Positions 34,075-46,465 of a DNA stretch of 64,000 nucleotides are shown in pieces. The DNA is taken from the NCBI GenBank assembly GCA_030765045.1, contig CM060974.1, forward strand, positions 48,918,839 through 48,982,838, read 5' to 3'. The notes beneath the pieces were generated by a model that was given only the letters and a program-made list of their open reading frames with translations, was not told the DNA's origin and did not search any database. The position numbers and the translations under genes are program-made. The stretch comes from Tenodera sinensis (taxonomy: Eukaryota > Arthropoda > Insecta > Mantodea > Mantidae). Numbering within the stretch: position 1 is the first letter of the stretch; every line of letters begins with the position of its first letter.

Positions 34075-36376
34075 CGTAACTTGAAAACGGCTCTAATGAT
34101 TTCAATCAAATCTTGTGTTCAGATAGTGTTTTGCTTTTTAAGTTCATCTATATAGGTGCACCTCCCGAAAAACGCAATTTTACATAAAAAATAATATTTT
34201 TATTTCCGCTTCTACAGTGCAATTCTTGTATATATATTCCCGGTATTTCAGAAACGGCTCTAAAGATTTTGTTAAATTTTTGTATACATGCATATCACAT
34301 TCACAATGTTTTCTCTCCTCACTTTTATGTAACACATTCACACTTCTTTCTCTACACACTCTTCTATAAACAATTTTCCATAAAAAACGTGATTTTACAC
34401 ACACACACACAAAGCATTTTTATCCCTAGTTTTAAAAAGTCATATCATGTTAGGTATGTTTGAAATAGATATGCCATTACATTCACACTGTTTTCTCCTC
34501 TCTTTTAGGTAATGCATTCACATCTCTTTCTCTACTCACTCTTCTACAAAGAAGTCATACAATCTTCGGTATGTTTGAAATAGAAATGCTACATATTATA
34601 TTCATACTGTTTTCCCTACCCAATTTTAGGTAACATTCACATCTCTTTCTACTCACTCTTCTACAAATAAGACATACAATTTTGTGCATGTTTGAAATAG
34701 AAATGCTATGTATTACATTCACACTGTTTTCTCTACTTACTTTTGGGTAACATTCATAACTGTTTCTCTACTCACTCTTCTAGAAATAAGTCATACAATT
34801 TTCTTTTGAAATAGAAATGCTGCAAATTACATTCACAGTGTTTGAAACAGAAACACAATGTATTACATTCATACAATTTTCTCTAATCACTTTTGTTTTA
34901 CTTAGCAATTCACGTTATTCCTATCATTTATCAACTTCATACATACCCGACGCCCATACATATCGTATGTTGAAGAATGAGTGAACTCCAAAGCCAGTTG
35001 ACCAATCGCCATTAAGATTGACATATCTAAGTGTTTTCATGTCGAAGGTTTTTATGGAATGTATTATACCACGCAACGCATTACGTTCCCATGGCTTTCT
35101 CTACTCCAGTTGCTTTTACCTAACATGCTACTGCCTCTTCTAAAAACAGTCCATACATTTTCCCATACATTTCAAATATAAGTGCAACGTATAACATTCA
35201 CACGGTTTTTATGCTCATTTTTCTTTGCTAAAACACACTCACATTTCTTTCACTACTCCCGCTTCCACGAATAATTAAGAACAATTCATACATTTTCTAT
35301 GTGATTGAAACAGAAATGCGCAGTACATTCACAAGGCTTTATCAACAAGCTTTTTTCCTGTAGTCTTTATTCTTCAACAGTGCTTTTCTTAGTGTGGCCC
35401 CAGTTTTTTAATAAAAAAACAAAGAAAAATTGAAGTAAAGTATGTGTCAGGAGTGCGACGATTATCACGACATGGAACAGTTGATGAAACAAATGTTAGC
35501 CAAAATGGATATAATGGAGAATGAAATTAATTCTGGAATGCAGCAGAGGAAACAAATATGAAAGCTGAATTGGCAAAACGTAAACTACGGAATAGAAAAT
35601 ATGGCCACAAAAATGGACAAAATGGAATCAAAAATGCAAGCCACATTCAAAATGTAAACTCCAAAATGGAAAAGATGAAGTCGGGAATGTCCAATATGAA
35701 GCTCGATCTATCTGAGAATACTAACGAGCGACTGGCCGGGGTTAACGAAACCATGGAAGAACTTGTCGGAAATATAAAGGACGTTGTTGTTGTTTGTAGT
35801 GTTTAACGCCCGCTTTTACTACTACGGCACCGCAGGCGGTGACACTGATGATACATGGAATGAAGATGGAGCACCGGTGGAACGAGATGGCGGGGGAAAC
35901 CGGAGTACCCGGAGAAAACCCGCCCTGACGCCGCTTCGTCCACCACGAATACCACATGCGGGTCGCTGGGATCGAACCCGGGCCGCCTAGGTGGTAGGCG
36001 AGCGCGCTAACCGCACGGCCACGGCGCCGCCGTTAAAGGACGTTGGACAACGTGTTAATACCCTCGAGTCATTCGCAGCAGCAAAGAATGAACTTCATGA
36101 TGAAACAAATGCTAGATGAAAACTTTAAATAGGTGGATATCTATGGGGCAGCCCTGTGTTCAGAAGTAGACAATTTTGAGCTGAAATGATGGTGTTTATG
36201 AAATACTGATATGTATTTCTATATCTCTTGTATTTCAGACATGACTCTTAACAATTGCGACAAAATTTATTATTTAGTTAACGCTTTGCCTTTCAGGTTT
36301 ATCTAAGTATCCTCTCCCCTGCCACCAAAAAAATTATTTCACCAAAATGCCGAGCAAAGCTCGGTTGCCCAGGTAC
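34075..36376 (+). mobile_element. Helitron-like element, copy B
   Basis: Begins inside the element at CGTAACTTGAAAACGG, so the first ~50 bp seen in copy A are missing. It ends with the hairpin CCGAGCAAAGCTCGG and GCCCAGGTAC. The coiled-coil frame near 35,475-36,130 retains MEQLMKQMLAKMDIMENE and a later NTNERLAGVNETMEELV but is split by a stop and by a SINE. Confidence 0.6.
35787..36033 (-). mobile_element. tRNA-derived SINE (family S4) with 12-bp TSD
   Basis: Minus-strand SINE: the tRNA-like head GTGGCCGTGCGGTTAGCGCG (A box) and GGGTTCGATCCC (B box) is at 35,965-36,030, and the 3' end CACTACAAACAACAAC is at the low-coordinate side. TSD TAAAGGACGTTG at 35,775-35,786 and 36,034-36,045. Copy A has the empty site. 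The 3' end resembles that of the (CAA)n LINE. Confidence 0.93.
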
Positions 36377-37009
36377 TTTAAGAATTACAAGTAATTATAA
36401 GACAAGAAGCAAAAGGCTTTTAATTGAAAAGAGTCCAGACTTACCTTGAAGAATTTACTAAAGGGAAGTCCGCATCCTGTAACAGAATAATTGAAATGTT
36501 TAGTTCTACATAATCACATATACAGACTGAGTTAAAGTGGTGCATAACAAAAGATTAATGGTGAAGGTAATAGCCATTACAAAGTAATGCTTTTTCAAAG
36601 TGGGCAAGTTCAATGCAAGAAGCGACAAGAGCTTGCTGGCCTCCTGTGACTCAACCAGAAGCTAAACCAACCCAAAAGTAAGGGCATTGTGTTCCTACAA
36701 TACCAGGCTCACACAGCACAAAAGTACCTGTTGTCTGGGCCAAACAGGTAAGTCCGTGGTCCCTGAACATGTGATTGAGGCAGTTGCTGAACATGCAGTT
36801 AAATCCAGGATATGTGCATCGTGGCATCAACTACACACTACCATGCCCCATTACAGTGAGAAGTTATTGAAATATATAAGCAACCTAACAATTTCAATAA
36901 ATAGGAAGAGGCATTAAGATTAAACAGAACTGGCATCCAATCATAAAAAATGAAAAACATTGTAAGAGACAGGAAAGCAGAGCAAGGCAATCACAAGAGA
37001 GACAAAACT
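36377..37009. other. Low-copy duplicated sequence
   Basis: Counterpart of copy A 2,372-3,136, with the empty S2 SINE site near 36,676. No gene seen. Confidence 0.4.
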
Positions 37010-37265
37010 CCACCTAACAACCACCTTGCCTCTGCCCACTCTCAGCCAATCAGCAGGCAATGCACATTGTAGAAATAGAGTGATACGGACGTGGTAATAT
37101 CTTCTCTGAGACCTTGACAGCAACACTGAGGATGTCTACTGCAGCTGTAGACAAAACCTCTGGAACACTGATCACCAGCAGACCACAGCAAAAGAACCTG
37201 AAAGATACTTCATCTTATGATTTCTGCGCTGCCTGTGAATGTCTACGCATTTTAAACGGGTAGGT
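37010..37265 (+). repeat. Interspersed repeat R283, copy inside duplicated segment B
   Basis: Counterpart of 3,137-3,385: CCAATCAGCAGGC, then CACTGAGGATGTCTACTGCA and CAGACCACAGCAAAAGAA. Confidence 0.6.
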
Positions 37266-39034
37266 AATTTAGCCTTCCTTGCAGAGCTGATCAATCATCT
37301 TGATAACTTAAATACACATTTACAGGGTAGAGAGCATACCATTGTGCACATGTGTAGTGCTATAAAAGCTTTTAAGCAAAAACTGTCACTGAGGCAAAGC
37401 CAATAATTGGCTATATAACAGCCATGCTGCAAAAATCTTATGTGTTTGGCTCCAGTTATTTGTGTGACATTAATTTCACTGACGAAAGTGGCTAAATCTT
37501 GTGAATGAGGCACGTTATTGGATGAGAACCTCAAAGTGTTATTGTGATTCAGTAGTGCACAGAACATCATTCAAACATTTAAACATAACAAAAGAGTGCA
37601 GAAATCATCTCAAACACACAGAAGGATACAATAAGACATGTATGTTTTTCAGGAAAATTATTCTAATTTAGTAAATATATTGTACAATTACCTGGAAGAA
37701 AGTAATGAATTGTTTTGCTTTTTTCAGTGAGCCAATGTCTTATAAACTTATTTAAATAATTGTTTTTCTTACAGTGCTTCCTATACTTGGTAATGTACAC
37801 ACAATGATATATGATAAGAGGCTTCATGCATTAATATAATCCTCTACACATGTGCAATCACATACAGTTTATTAGAAGTATAGTGTTTCCCTTCAGGAAA
37901 CATTCAACACATTTTGATAATTCCTTCACCTTCACTGAATCAGGACACACAGTACGAGACCTTCCAGTATATTTTAAACATGTGTACTTTGACTATTAGA
38001 CTAATTACATAAGATTGATCCTAGTTTTCTCATATATCAATATTAAAGGATCTTTGAATCTCTCATTGCAAATAAGCCTTAATTTGTTGTGCTATATATT
38101 TCTCGTCAAAGCCTCTGTAGACTAAAGGCCTAAAAGGAATATATTTTCTGACATTGATGTGCGTACGTATCTGGCAACGACTTCAGAACAAAGGTTGTTG
38201 ACATGCATTTCCAAAAAAAGTGGATATTATAGCATTTTATCTGTAGACCAGTACAGGTCTAATGCACTAATAAAACACCCAAAAGTAGTCACTCTTTCCC
38301 CATATTAAATTCATTATGTAGCGTGTATTAGGTTAAGCTAAATTAAAGAGCTTGACACAGAAAGAACAATGTGTGTGTGCAGTGGTTTACTAACAGCGTT
38401 CAACACTTGTCTCCTGTTAAACATTTTGCTAAGTGCCATGTATTAGGTCAGCTACAAACAGAGAGCTTGAAACTAGAACTGACTTGCTAGTAATAACTGT
38501 TTACTTGTAATGTAATACAACTGTTGAATTTTGGTCGCATTAGAGAACAAATCTTTAGGCTCAGTAAACCGGCACAAAAATAAATTACTTTGGACATTTT
38601 GTAGATAAATACACTACTATTTCTGATAGTTGATACTATTACAGTCAATATACATGAATCCAGTTACTCACTCATTAAAATATTTCCCAGTTAACTTTAT
38701 AATTTTTTGAGCAAGGAATGATGGTTTGTTGTGTAAAGCACAAACATAAACCGTAGATTAATCTGAATACCTAGATCTGTTTCAAGTATAGCAGATCAGA
38801 GGGTGTTAAGTATCACTGAATATCTTGGAATGATTTCAATAGAAACATCATCAAGTATCACAATTATGGAGAACTATATCTCCATTACTTTCAACTGTTC
38901 ACTAGTCCCATCTGATGTAACACCTTACACAATCACAAATTACCTTAAAGGTTTATGAATTTTGCATTAAATAATTCAAAGGTATTATTGGCCCTAGAAA
39001 AAGTTTAATTGTAGTGGAGTTCTACAAAACTTAC
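37266..39034. other. Low-copy duplicated sequence, probably intron
   Basis: Follows the splice donor of the copy-B leader exon (minus strand). No coding character. Confidence 0.45.
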
Positions 39035-39518
39035 CTTAATATCATCACACATGTCTGAGGTTTCTGTCTCCAGCCACAAAGCTTCTTCTTTAATTTCTAT
39101 TTTGTAATCCATTTCATGACCACTGTTGAATTTCCCTAACCTTGTTACAGAATGCTCTGAAAGAAGTTCTTCCTCGCTCTGTGAGCCAAAGTCTGAAACC
39201 AGAGTCTCTTCATCAATTACTGCTTTCCTGTCTACCTCCAAATTGTTGCAGCATACACCTTCACATTTGATCCGTTTTACAAGATGTTTGATAAACGGAG
39301 CCTCTGATTTAATTTCTGTTTTGACTGGCACACCACAACGATTCTCCAAAATCACATCACTGCATTGCTTCATTGTAACAGCCTTGGGAAAGAATTCTGT
39401 CTCATTCTGAAGGGCTGCATCATCTGGGAGAGATTCCTCTTCTTTAATTTTTAGTTGGGTATCCATTTTAAAATTGCTGCTGGATCTGATGTTGCTATTC
39501 TTAATTTCAGGAACAGGT
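39035..39518 (-). CDS. Leader exon of zinc-finger-type gene, copy B (intact)
   Basis: Minus strand. A strong acceptor (TCTCTTTGTCTACAG) precedes the exon start at 39,518. The ATG is at 39,466, and coding runs 144 codons to the donor AAG|GTAAGT (exon end 39,035), phase 0. The protein opens MDTQLKIKEEESLPDD and is acidic, with SQSEEELLSE and KIEIKEEALWLETETSD. IKEEE-type leader exons of this kind precede C2H2 finger exons in large insect families; that comparison is from memory. The putative 5' UTR part (39,467-39,518) starts ACCTGTTCC. The finger exon at 26,307 lies 11.6 kb downstream on the same strand but does not match in phase, so the partner exon is unproven. Confidence 0.65.
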
Positions 39519-39799
39519 CTGTAGACAAAGAGACATATGAACACCTTAAAATATGTATAACTTTAAATATCAGCTTCTTGGAATCCATCAATCATTAAGA
39601 GGTGGAATCAGGACTGAAAAATTCAATGCCACAATCGGGATTTGCACCATGGATCTCCGGCTTATCGAGCAGCTGCTTTAACCACCAAGTTACCATGGCC
39701 AGCTTGCCAGTATGATGTAAAATTCCCCAACTGATTTGTACTTTCCTGGTAGACCACAAGGGAATCTCACATCAGAGACAAATCCCCCAAGGGTAACTT

Positions 39800-39935
39800 A
39801 CAAGAAGCGGGGAAGATCCGTAGTTCAAATCCCGGCTATGACATTGAATATTTCAATCCTGATTCCAGCTCTTAAACATTGCCCACGCACAGCTTGTGTG
39901 TTTAAAAACACTAGCATTAGGCTGGTTGGCATAAA
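39800..39935 (+). mobile_element. SINE S2 copy
   Basis: B-box-like TAGTTCAAATCCCGG, then GCTTGTGTGTTTAAAAACAC and GGCATAAAAAATAATAA. It is more complete than its copy-A partner. Confidence 0.55.
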
Positions 39936-40618
39936 AAATAATAACTACCATCAACCATTGTTCAAATCTAACCACACAGCAGTACCATTCATTTGCCAAT
40001 AAACATAACTCATGAAAAGAGTGGAGAAATTCATTGTCACATTCTGGACTGCAACCAACGTTGTTTGTACATTAATACCAATGCTATTATCACTCAGGTA
40101 TCTTGTTGACGTATCTGTATGAGCATTTAACTTCGCATCTTTTTCAAGTATCAAGGGAAATGTTTAAGGAAATCTCAGATATTAACTTTACCTTAAAATC
40201 AATTGATCATTTCTTTGCATCGTTTTGTGTTTTAATAATTAATTTGTTCTTCTACACTAGTCAAGTGTAACAAATAAGGTGAAAACTTAAGCACAATACT
40301 GGTAATTATAAAGCATGTGTAACCATACAGGTCACCTTTGAGGTATTATACCTCTGTGGTTGAAACAATCTTGAAAGTTTATAGTGATACTTAAGAGAAG
40401 GTTTAATACTTACATGGACATCTTGCCAGATCAGATCAAAGAGTAAGAACATTGATTGAGGGCAACATACTCCATTGTTCGAGTCCCAGGAGTAGATATA
40501 CTTGTTCAAGTCAAATGCAACTTGCCACATTACTCCACACACATAGCTTATCATAACAATAATGATGATCATAACAATAATGATAATGATGGTGATCATA
40601 ACAATAATGATTATGATC

Positions 40619-40707
<89 letters not shown>
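40619..40707. repeat. (AAT)n microsatellite
   Basis: About 30 uninterrupted AAT units. The copy-A site near 7,490 has only a short mixed AATG/ATG stretch, so expansion followed the duplication. Confidence 0.95.
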
Positions 40708-40708
<1 letters not shown>

Positions 40709-41229
40709 GTGGTAGTAACAATAATCAACATAAACCTACATACATTTTGAATAACATGCTGGCTAATAGATTCAGTTAAATTATCAAAATTACATGCACT
40801 GCATTACAAGCAAAAGGTGAGAGAATATTAACTGCATCATATGTCCTCTTTTTGGACTCCCTCTAGATCTTATTTGAAATGATTTACTCGTCTGATTTAG
40901 TTTTCTTATGGCTGACATCAACAACTGAAATCACAAATACTGTAACTCAGAGTTTGCCAACGTTTAGTTAAAGCTTTAATTAAATGTCAAAACCTCTGTA
41001 TTTCATCAGATTATTACAGTGAATTGTTCGCAAATCTTGCCAACTTAAAAGAAAGGCAGCGACAAATCTATATTACTTCTGAACATGCCTCAAGGCACTT
41101 TTGTTTATGCACAGGAGCGCTCTGTGTGTAAGTAACTACTTAGATCCATGCCGTGAAATTCTCCTGACTGACGTTAGAATTGTGAGGTCAAGTGAAAAAT
41201 CTACATACCAAGGAATTAATGGTTCACCA

Positions 41230-42330
41230 CTCAAAAGTTATTCATTATGGCACTCATTACTAAGTATACAGCTATTATCTAACAAAGAACTCAGCAATTA
41301 TTGTGCCATAGCTAATTCCTTTAACACATGCTTCCTTAATGTAACAAAAAGAAAACAAACAGATCCTACCCAAACTGAAATGGATTTTAAATTTTAAACA
41401 CATCACAAAATTAGCTGTAAATTTTAAATGGACCCCACAATTCCCAGAGCGATTGAAGATACTACCTTGTTAAAAAGCAAAACCCCTGATGGTTAGGATG
41501 AGACAGGTAGCAAATGGTTAAAATATCCTACTGGAGTTGAGTAAGCGTCTTAGTCATATATGGAATCATTCTCGTTTGTCAGGGACATTTCCAGAAGAAA
41601 TGAAAAACAATTGTTAAGGCTTTATACAAAAAGGTAGACAATACCCTGACTTCCAACTATATATTATTCTTAACAGCCTTTTCCTAAAGTAATGGAAATT
41701 TTTATACGATACATGGATTAAACATCATTCTTGCATTATCCCAGTTTGGATTTACAAATAGCATTTCAACTGAAAATGGTGCACATATGCTAATTTGTGA
41801 AGCAGTGGCAGCCTTGTGTAAAAAAAACTATAATTGGGAATATATTGTGTTCAAGCAGAAGTATTTTATGGTATAGATCACAACCTTTCACTGAAAAGTT
41901 AACATTTTAAGGTTTCAATGAGATTTCCATAAATTGATTCAGATATAACATATCAAACAGAATCCAGAAAACCAGGAAATATGGTTCTGATTCTAAACCA
42001 GGGATTGCTACTAAAGATATCCCCAAGGTTCTATGGTCAGGCTTTTCTATTTTTAATATTTGTGAATGACTTGCCTTGTAAAATCTTAGTAATGGTTCCA
42101 TAGCTACAACTCTTTTCAGATTATGCTAGTGTACTTCTGTCTGAAACGTCACATCAGCATATACGAAATGTTGTCAATAAAGCTTTTGAACAGCTCATCA
42201 TTTAATTTGAAGTAAGCAAGGCATCATTAAACAACAAAAATCTATATTCAAATAACTAGAGTTTAAACTCTATGGAACTCAAAACAAGCATAAGGAAGTA
42301 AATGAGTAAACAACCACAGACAACAATTAC
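41230..42330 (+). pseudogene. Ancient non-LTR RT relic (copy B)
   Basis: Same relic as 12,756-14,050, without the LINE stub. Pieces: NKELSNYCAIANSFNTC (41,283-41,335), LSHIWNHSRLSGTFPEE (about 41,548-41,600), SQFGFTNSISTENGAHM (about 41,740-41,790), and FLIFVNDLPC (about 42,050-42,080). Many stops. Confidence 0.65.
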
Positions 42331-42340
42331 TGTATGTGTA

Positions 42341-42955
42341 TGAGACAGAATATACTGTAAGACCCAAAAAGGAAATCATTTATGTAAATATTTATTGCAT
42401 ATGTAATTTATTTTTGGTGTTGATACAAATTAGTTGAGTAACAAAAACGTGTTGCTATTTTTCATTGTTAAGAAAAATAAGTTTGTTTAAAAACGTCATA
42501 AATGTTAAGTTTCACATTTAAATTTAGTATGTATAAATAAAAGAATCGTATATATTTAATATTAAAAGCGAAGGGAGAGTAGCTAAAGATAGCTTCCCTA
42601 ACAATACAGGAACTATTTAATGTGGGAAAATATAAAATGAAAGCACACACGGGTATATACTAAAAATAGCGTCAAAAAGCAATGCTAAAATTGTTAATGG
42701 TGTCAGTATGGTAAAGATATGTAGACATATTTTTGCAACGCTAGTGGATACGCATCTAAAAAAGCTGTGTAAAAGTGAAAAGACATCAAAATAATACAAA
42801 AAGGAGTAACAAAACTCAATCTTATAACAAGCGTAAAAAGAGACGGAAAAGGTGCTAATAAAGTGGTATATATAGTGAAGTTACATCGCATGTTTATTCA
42901 TTCCACCTAGTACCATGCCCTGAGAGAAATAATAGTCTCATAGCCCAACACCAAG
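42341..42955 (+). mobile_element. 5' LTR of a Ty3/Gypsy-like element
   Basis: TGAGACAGAATATACTG ... AATAGTCTCA, with TATA-like TGTATAAATAAAAG (about 42,530) and AATAAA (about 42,856). Unlike the copy-A unit it leads into about 430 bp of leader and a gag-like frame, which identifies it as an LTR. The primer-binding site is not clear. Confidence 0.6.
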
Positions 42956-43383
42956 CTACAGTTTTATTTAAAAACAGCACCAAATGGCTTACCCAAACAT
43001 GGAGCACGAATTTTGGGTGGAATGAAAATCTACGGGAAATGAACTTACGCGAAATACCAAGTGACGTCAAATCTACGCGCAGAAAAGGAAGAAGACGCCA
43101 TTGAACAATCCACTGAAATTTAAGGCTCTGCAAACGTTATCAAGCTGGAATCAATGGGGGAAGTGCCTACAAATGCCGACAAACGCCTGTCCATCGACGC
43201 AGAGTACATCAAAGAACGTCTAGTCAAGCCACCCGCCCAGGGGATGCACGTAATGAAATAAATCAACGAGGAAAAAGTACAACCAAAAATTTTTATTTTA
43301 ACATTCACTTTATTTTTATGTTACTGCGAAGCGACAAAATAGTAGCACTTATAAGCCCAAGTGAACTGAATCAAAAAACGAAA

Positions 43384-43738
43384 ATGTCGCAAAAAGGAAA
43401 TGAAGTAGAAATAGGGGAAGGGGCAGATAAGCTTAGTTATAAGATAGAAACAGAAAGTGAAGAAGAGTTAGTAATAGGAAAAGACAAAAGGTTACTAATG
43501 ATCATGTTTGAGAAATTAGAACAAAGTTTCGGTCAGAAAAGGGAGGAAGTGAGGCAGGATTTAGAGCAAAAAAAAAAGATATATATATATAGGTCTGAAA
43601 ATGGAGGAAGTGAGACAGGTCTTACAGCAGAAAATAGAACATAATAGGAAAGAATTAGAGCTAGATTTGGGAAAGAGAGTAGAATTAGGAAGACAGGAGT
43701 GTGAAGAAAATATGAAAGTAATGGAAACTGTAGAATGA
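43384..43738 (+). pseudogene. Gag-like N-terminal fragment, frameshifted
   Basis: ATG at 43,384 opens MSQKGNEVEIGEGADK, then KDKRLLMIMFEKLEQSF and the heptad-type REEVRQDLEQKK. The frame then slips in an A-run/TA-repeat (43,569-43,592) and continues in another frame as KMEEVRQVLQQKIEHNRKEL. The coiled-coil start matches the Gag N-terminus of insect Ty3/Gypsy elements as I recall them. Sequence similarity stops at about 43,738, where an inverted R283 repeat begins. No capsid, zinc knuckle or pol follows. Confidence 0.6.
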
Positions 43739-43885
43739 GGTATCTTCTGGGCTGTTATGCCGTGGTCTGCTGGAGATGTGTCTTCCAGACGTTTCGTTTA
43801 CAACTGCGGTAAACATCCTCAGTGGTGTTGTCGAAGTCTCCTCGTAGAATTCTGGATGGAATGCAATACTTCCTCTACCTACTGT
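43739..43885 (-). repeat. Interspersed repeat R283, inverted fragment
   Basis: Reverse complement holds CACTGAGGATGTTTACCGCA, AACGAAACGTCTGGAAGAC and CAGCAGACCACGGCATAAC, matching the core of 5,565-5,847. It truncates the gag-like frame. Confidence 0.65.
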
Positions 43886-44114
43886 GTACCTTGTAGAGAA
43901 AATAAAGTGAATCACAGCTGAAACATTATTTTTACCTATCTCATTATGGCTTGACCAGTTTTGAGAGCTACTTGCAGCCATGAATAGAGACCATCTGGCT
44001 CATGGTGGCGACATCCAGCAATGACATGATCAACTTCCTTTGCGGATTTGGTGGCGACAAATCAAAATTCATTGGAGTTAACATTACACAATTAAAATAT
44101 AGTAATATTGTTCA

Positions 44115-44390
44115 GTTGACCACCTCTATAGCACAGTTGGTAGCACATTTGCCTTTGGCACAGAGGACCTGGGTTTGATCCCCAGTACCAGCATGGGGAT
44201 TTTTCCCCAGCCGGGAGATCTGGCACTCAGCCTCATTAGGTCCCAAGGTGCAACTGAGGAGCCTCTTTATGGAGAAGTAGCAGCCTCCTCCAGTCGAGAA
44301 GGCTGCATAACTGGCTAGGAGTGTGACCATGCAGTGCTGCACCCCACCAATGATACCTGTAGTGGGTAAAGGTGCAGCTGGATGACAAGA
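44115..44390 (+). mobile_element. tRNA-derived SINE (family S3)
   Basis: A-box-like TAGCACAGTTGGTAGCAC and B-box-like GGGTTTGATCCCCAG at 44,131-44,185, followed by a ~190-bp body (GGGGATTTTTCCCCAGCCGG ... GGTAAAGGTGCAGC). No clean tail or TSD was read, so the ends are approximate. Confidence 0.7.
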
Positions 44391-44512
44391 TTTGATAGAA
44401 GGTTACTTTGACTTTTAATATTGCTTGCTTGTAATAATTTGTGAGCATTTATTTAGATATGCAGCTTAGGAAACATACAACTTTCAGTCTGTAACATGCA
44501 TCAAATTACTTT

Positions 44513-44565
44513 CTTGTTGTTGTTTTCTAGTGCCTTGCATCTGGCAATGAAGCCATTAGCATTCG
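44513..44565 (-). mobile_element. 53-bp stub of the (CAA)n LINE with 12-bp TSD
   Basis: Reverse complement equals the last bases of the LINE ORF2 (CGAATGCTAATGGCTTCATT ... CACTAG) plus AAAACAACAACAAG. Flanks TCAAATTACTTT at 44,501-44,512 and 44,566-44,577 are identical. Confidence 0.92.
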
Positions 44566-44869
44566 TCAAATTACTTTGTAGTTGAAGTGAACTTAAAGCC
44601 AGTCTTTCTTTTCTAAATAAAATAATCTACATTGTTCAAGTTCATGATGATAACTGGACAACTACAAGAGGCAACACGCCTTTTAGTCAGCAGAAGAGGA
44701 AGAATGCCTGATGGAGAGGATCATAATTCATGTTTTATCTAGGAGATTATTATATCAAATAAAACACCACTGACAGAGTGATCATTTTATCTACTCAGTC
44801 ATAATTCATGTGCTGCCTATACAGATGTCCAGGCTACAAGCGATATAAAGCAGAAGCAGCAGATAGGGT

Positions 44870-45190
44870 AAGGGGATGGTGCGGCTGAGAGGGGAACACA
44901 TTGCAACATTCCCTGGTTTAGCAATGGAAGTTAATGTTTCACTTCTTTTCTCAATTTTTCAACAAATCTATTGTCAAAGGAAAAGACTAAGTGAACAGGC
45001 AGTTCTATATGTAACATTGCTATATAGAATTGGGATATATTCTTCACCATTCTGTCCTCTATGTGATCTGCAAGAGGGAATGGGCCAAGAGCACCTTCAA
45101 ATATGCCCAGCCACTTCTAGCACCCGCACCATCCATCAGAGAGCAAGAGGATTAATGACTTCATTGTCAGAAATCCAGCATTAGCTAACA
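44870..45190 (+). pseudogene. 3' fragment of a diverged relative of the (CAA)n LINE
   Basis: 102-codon frame whose second half, LYRIGIYSSPFCPLCDLQEG then EHLQICPATSS and RGLMTSLSEIQH, aligns with the C-terminus of the LINE at 12,150-12,339 (LFRIGISASPICVLCND ... MASLPDARH). The CCHC spacing is kept. The tail after the stop (GCTAACAACATATG) lacks a clear CAA run. A second family is implied. Confidence 0.75.
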
Positions 45191-45940
45191 ACATATGTAA
45201 CACTGTAAAAAAAGTGTCACTTATTTTTACTGTTTTCACTAAACTTACAATTGGTTGTTGTCTGCGAAAGCTCAACATGGCAACTTCATACGGAGGGCAT
45301 GATTGTCATATCTCTACTATGTTCCGTCTCATGTGTGTCCAGCTCTGGACCAAATAGTTGGAGATTTAAGTGTGACAAAGTGAGTTAGCTGATTATTAGT
45401 AGTTCACTTTAGTGTGCTGTATTATTAGCACAAATGGAAAAATTCTCCAGTGTTACAATGTGAAGAGTTTGTAAAGTGTGCCACAATGTTGCAACACGCA
45501 ATGCCTCAAACTAGGAAGTTGCCATGAGAGGGGTAGTAGTGTAGCCTTGGAGGGGCCCACCCCGCTATGCTGCACTATGTATATATAGTCACATCAACTT
45601 AATTGCTTCCCCATCCCACAACCTTCGACACTTCACTAATGAGGATAGCTATATACAACCAAGGCTTTAGTTGGGCCAGTACTCACCAGCACTAAGCATC
45701 AGTAGTTATACAACTGCCCAAATATAGTACCGCATGTTTTAAAACCTGCAAGTCTACGGCGGTATGGTGTGGCTCTTAAAACACCAGTCATATAGATGTT
45801 TAAAAATTAATATAAACTTACTAAATCCGTCATGTAATTGACTGAACATAATCTCATATGATATACCTAATAATGGTGAGAATGTTGCAGAAAGATATTT
45901 CTTTTTGTCGTAGGTTACAATGGACAATAAAGAAAAACAC
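45191..45940. other. No gene recognised
   Basis: AT-rich sequence without coding or repeat signature that I can support. Confidence 0.35.
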
Positions 45941-45949
45941 ACTCCAACA

Positions 45950-46465
45950 ATAAGTTCACCTGATGTAGCGATTGTCGTCTGCTTGAAAAAACTAGTTTTG
46001 GTATTGTTGAAAGACATTTTTCCATAAGGCATAAATTGTTTATCACCCTTCTTATTACCCCTTTATCAAAATCGTTGAGACCCATTTTGGCTTGTTCCTT
46101 TTTCTTATTTTATTGGGAGTTTCAAATAATGGTTCACCAATACCTTTTTTTTCTACGCCTTATGACGTATCCAAGTTAATGTCATCTTACAAATTCCTAC
46201 TGCCACAGACACACATTCTCTCACTTTTTTTAAAATCTACAATAAATGTTTTGGCTTCACTTTCCTTTTCCATAAATTGCATCACGTTATTTATAAGTTT
46301 GCGAGTTTGTCTGTGCAGAACTTTGTGGGATACTTTATTCATCTTAACACAAGTAGCTATGTATGTACCACTACCTGACCTAATGCACCGACTGTTTTTG
46401 GAAAGGATGTACACCCTTTGGTCATGTAGAGGTGAGCAGAAGTGGGGGACTCTGACTCTGTGCAC
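45950..46465 (-). pseudogene. HTH N-terminal fragment of a Tc1/IS630-type transposase-like protein
   Basis: Minus strand: VSHKVLHRQTRKLINNVMQF then MEKESEAKTFIVDFKK. Downstream, in a shifted frame (46,032-46,085), is NDFDKGVIRRVINNL. A helical N-terminus of the form LRRQTRELI-NV--FMEKEA, followed after a gap by DDFDK--IRR-I, is found in a large insect family I associate with IS630-like transposases; this is from memory. The catalytic DDE/D part is not seen. Stops and frameshifts show it is dead. Confidence 0.45.

Larger units (their letters stand above)
34075..42955. repeat. Segmental duplication, copy B
   Basis: Same orientation and order as 350-14,710. It keeps ancestral sites where copy A has insertions, so it is a useful reference for dating them. 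Its own additions are a SINE at 35,787-36,033 and an (AAT)n expansion at 40,619-40,707. Confidence 0.9.

Noticed and set aside
35960..36033. Functional tRNA gene on the minus strand
   Set aside because: It is the head of a SINE with (CAA)n tail and 12-bp TSD.
26307..39518. Direct splicing of the copy-B leader exon to the finger exon
   Set aside because: Donor is phase 0 while the finger exon needs phase 2 upstream; no alternative AG in the first 30 bases gives phase 0.
43318..43383. Upstream start for the gag-like frame
   Set aside because: The ATG at 43,384 begins the MSQKG motif expected for this family; the earlier codons look like leader.
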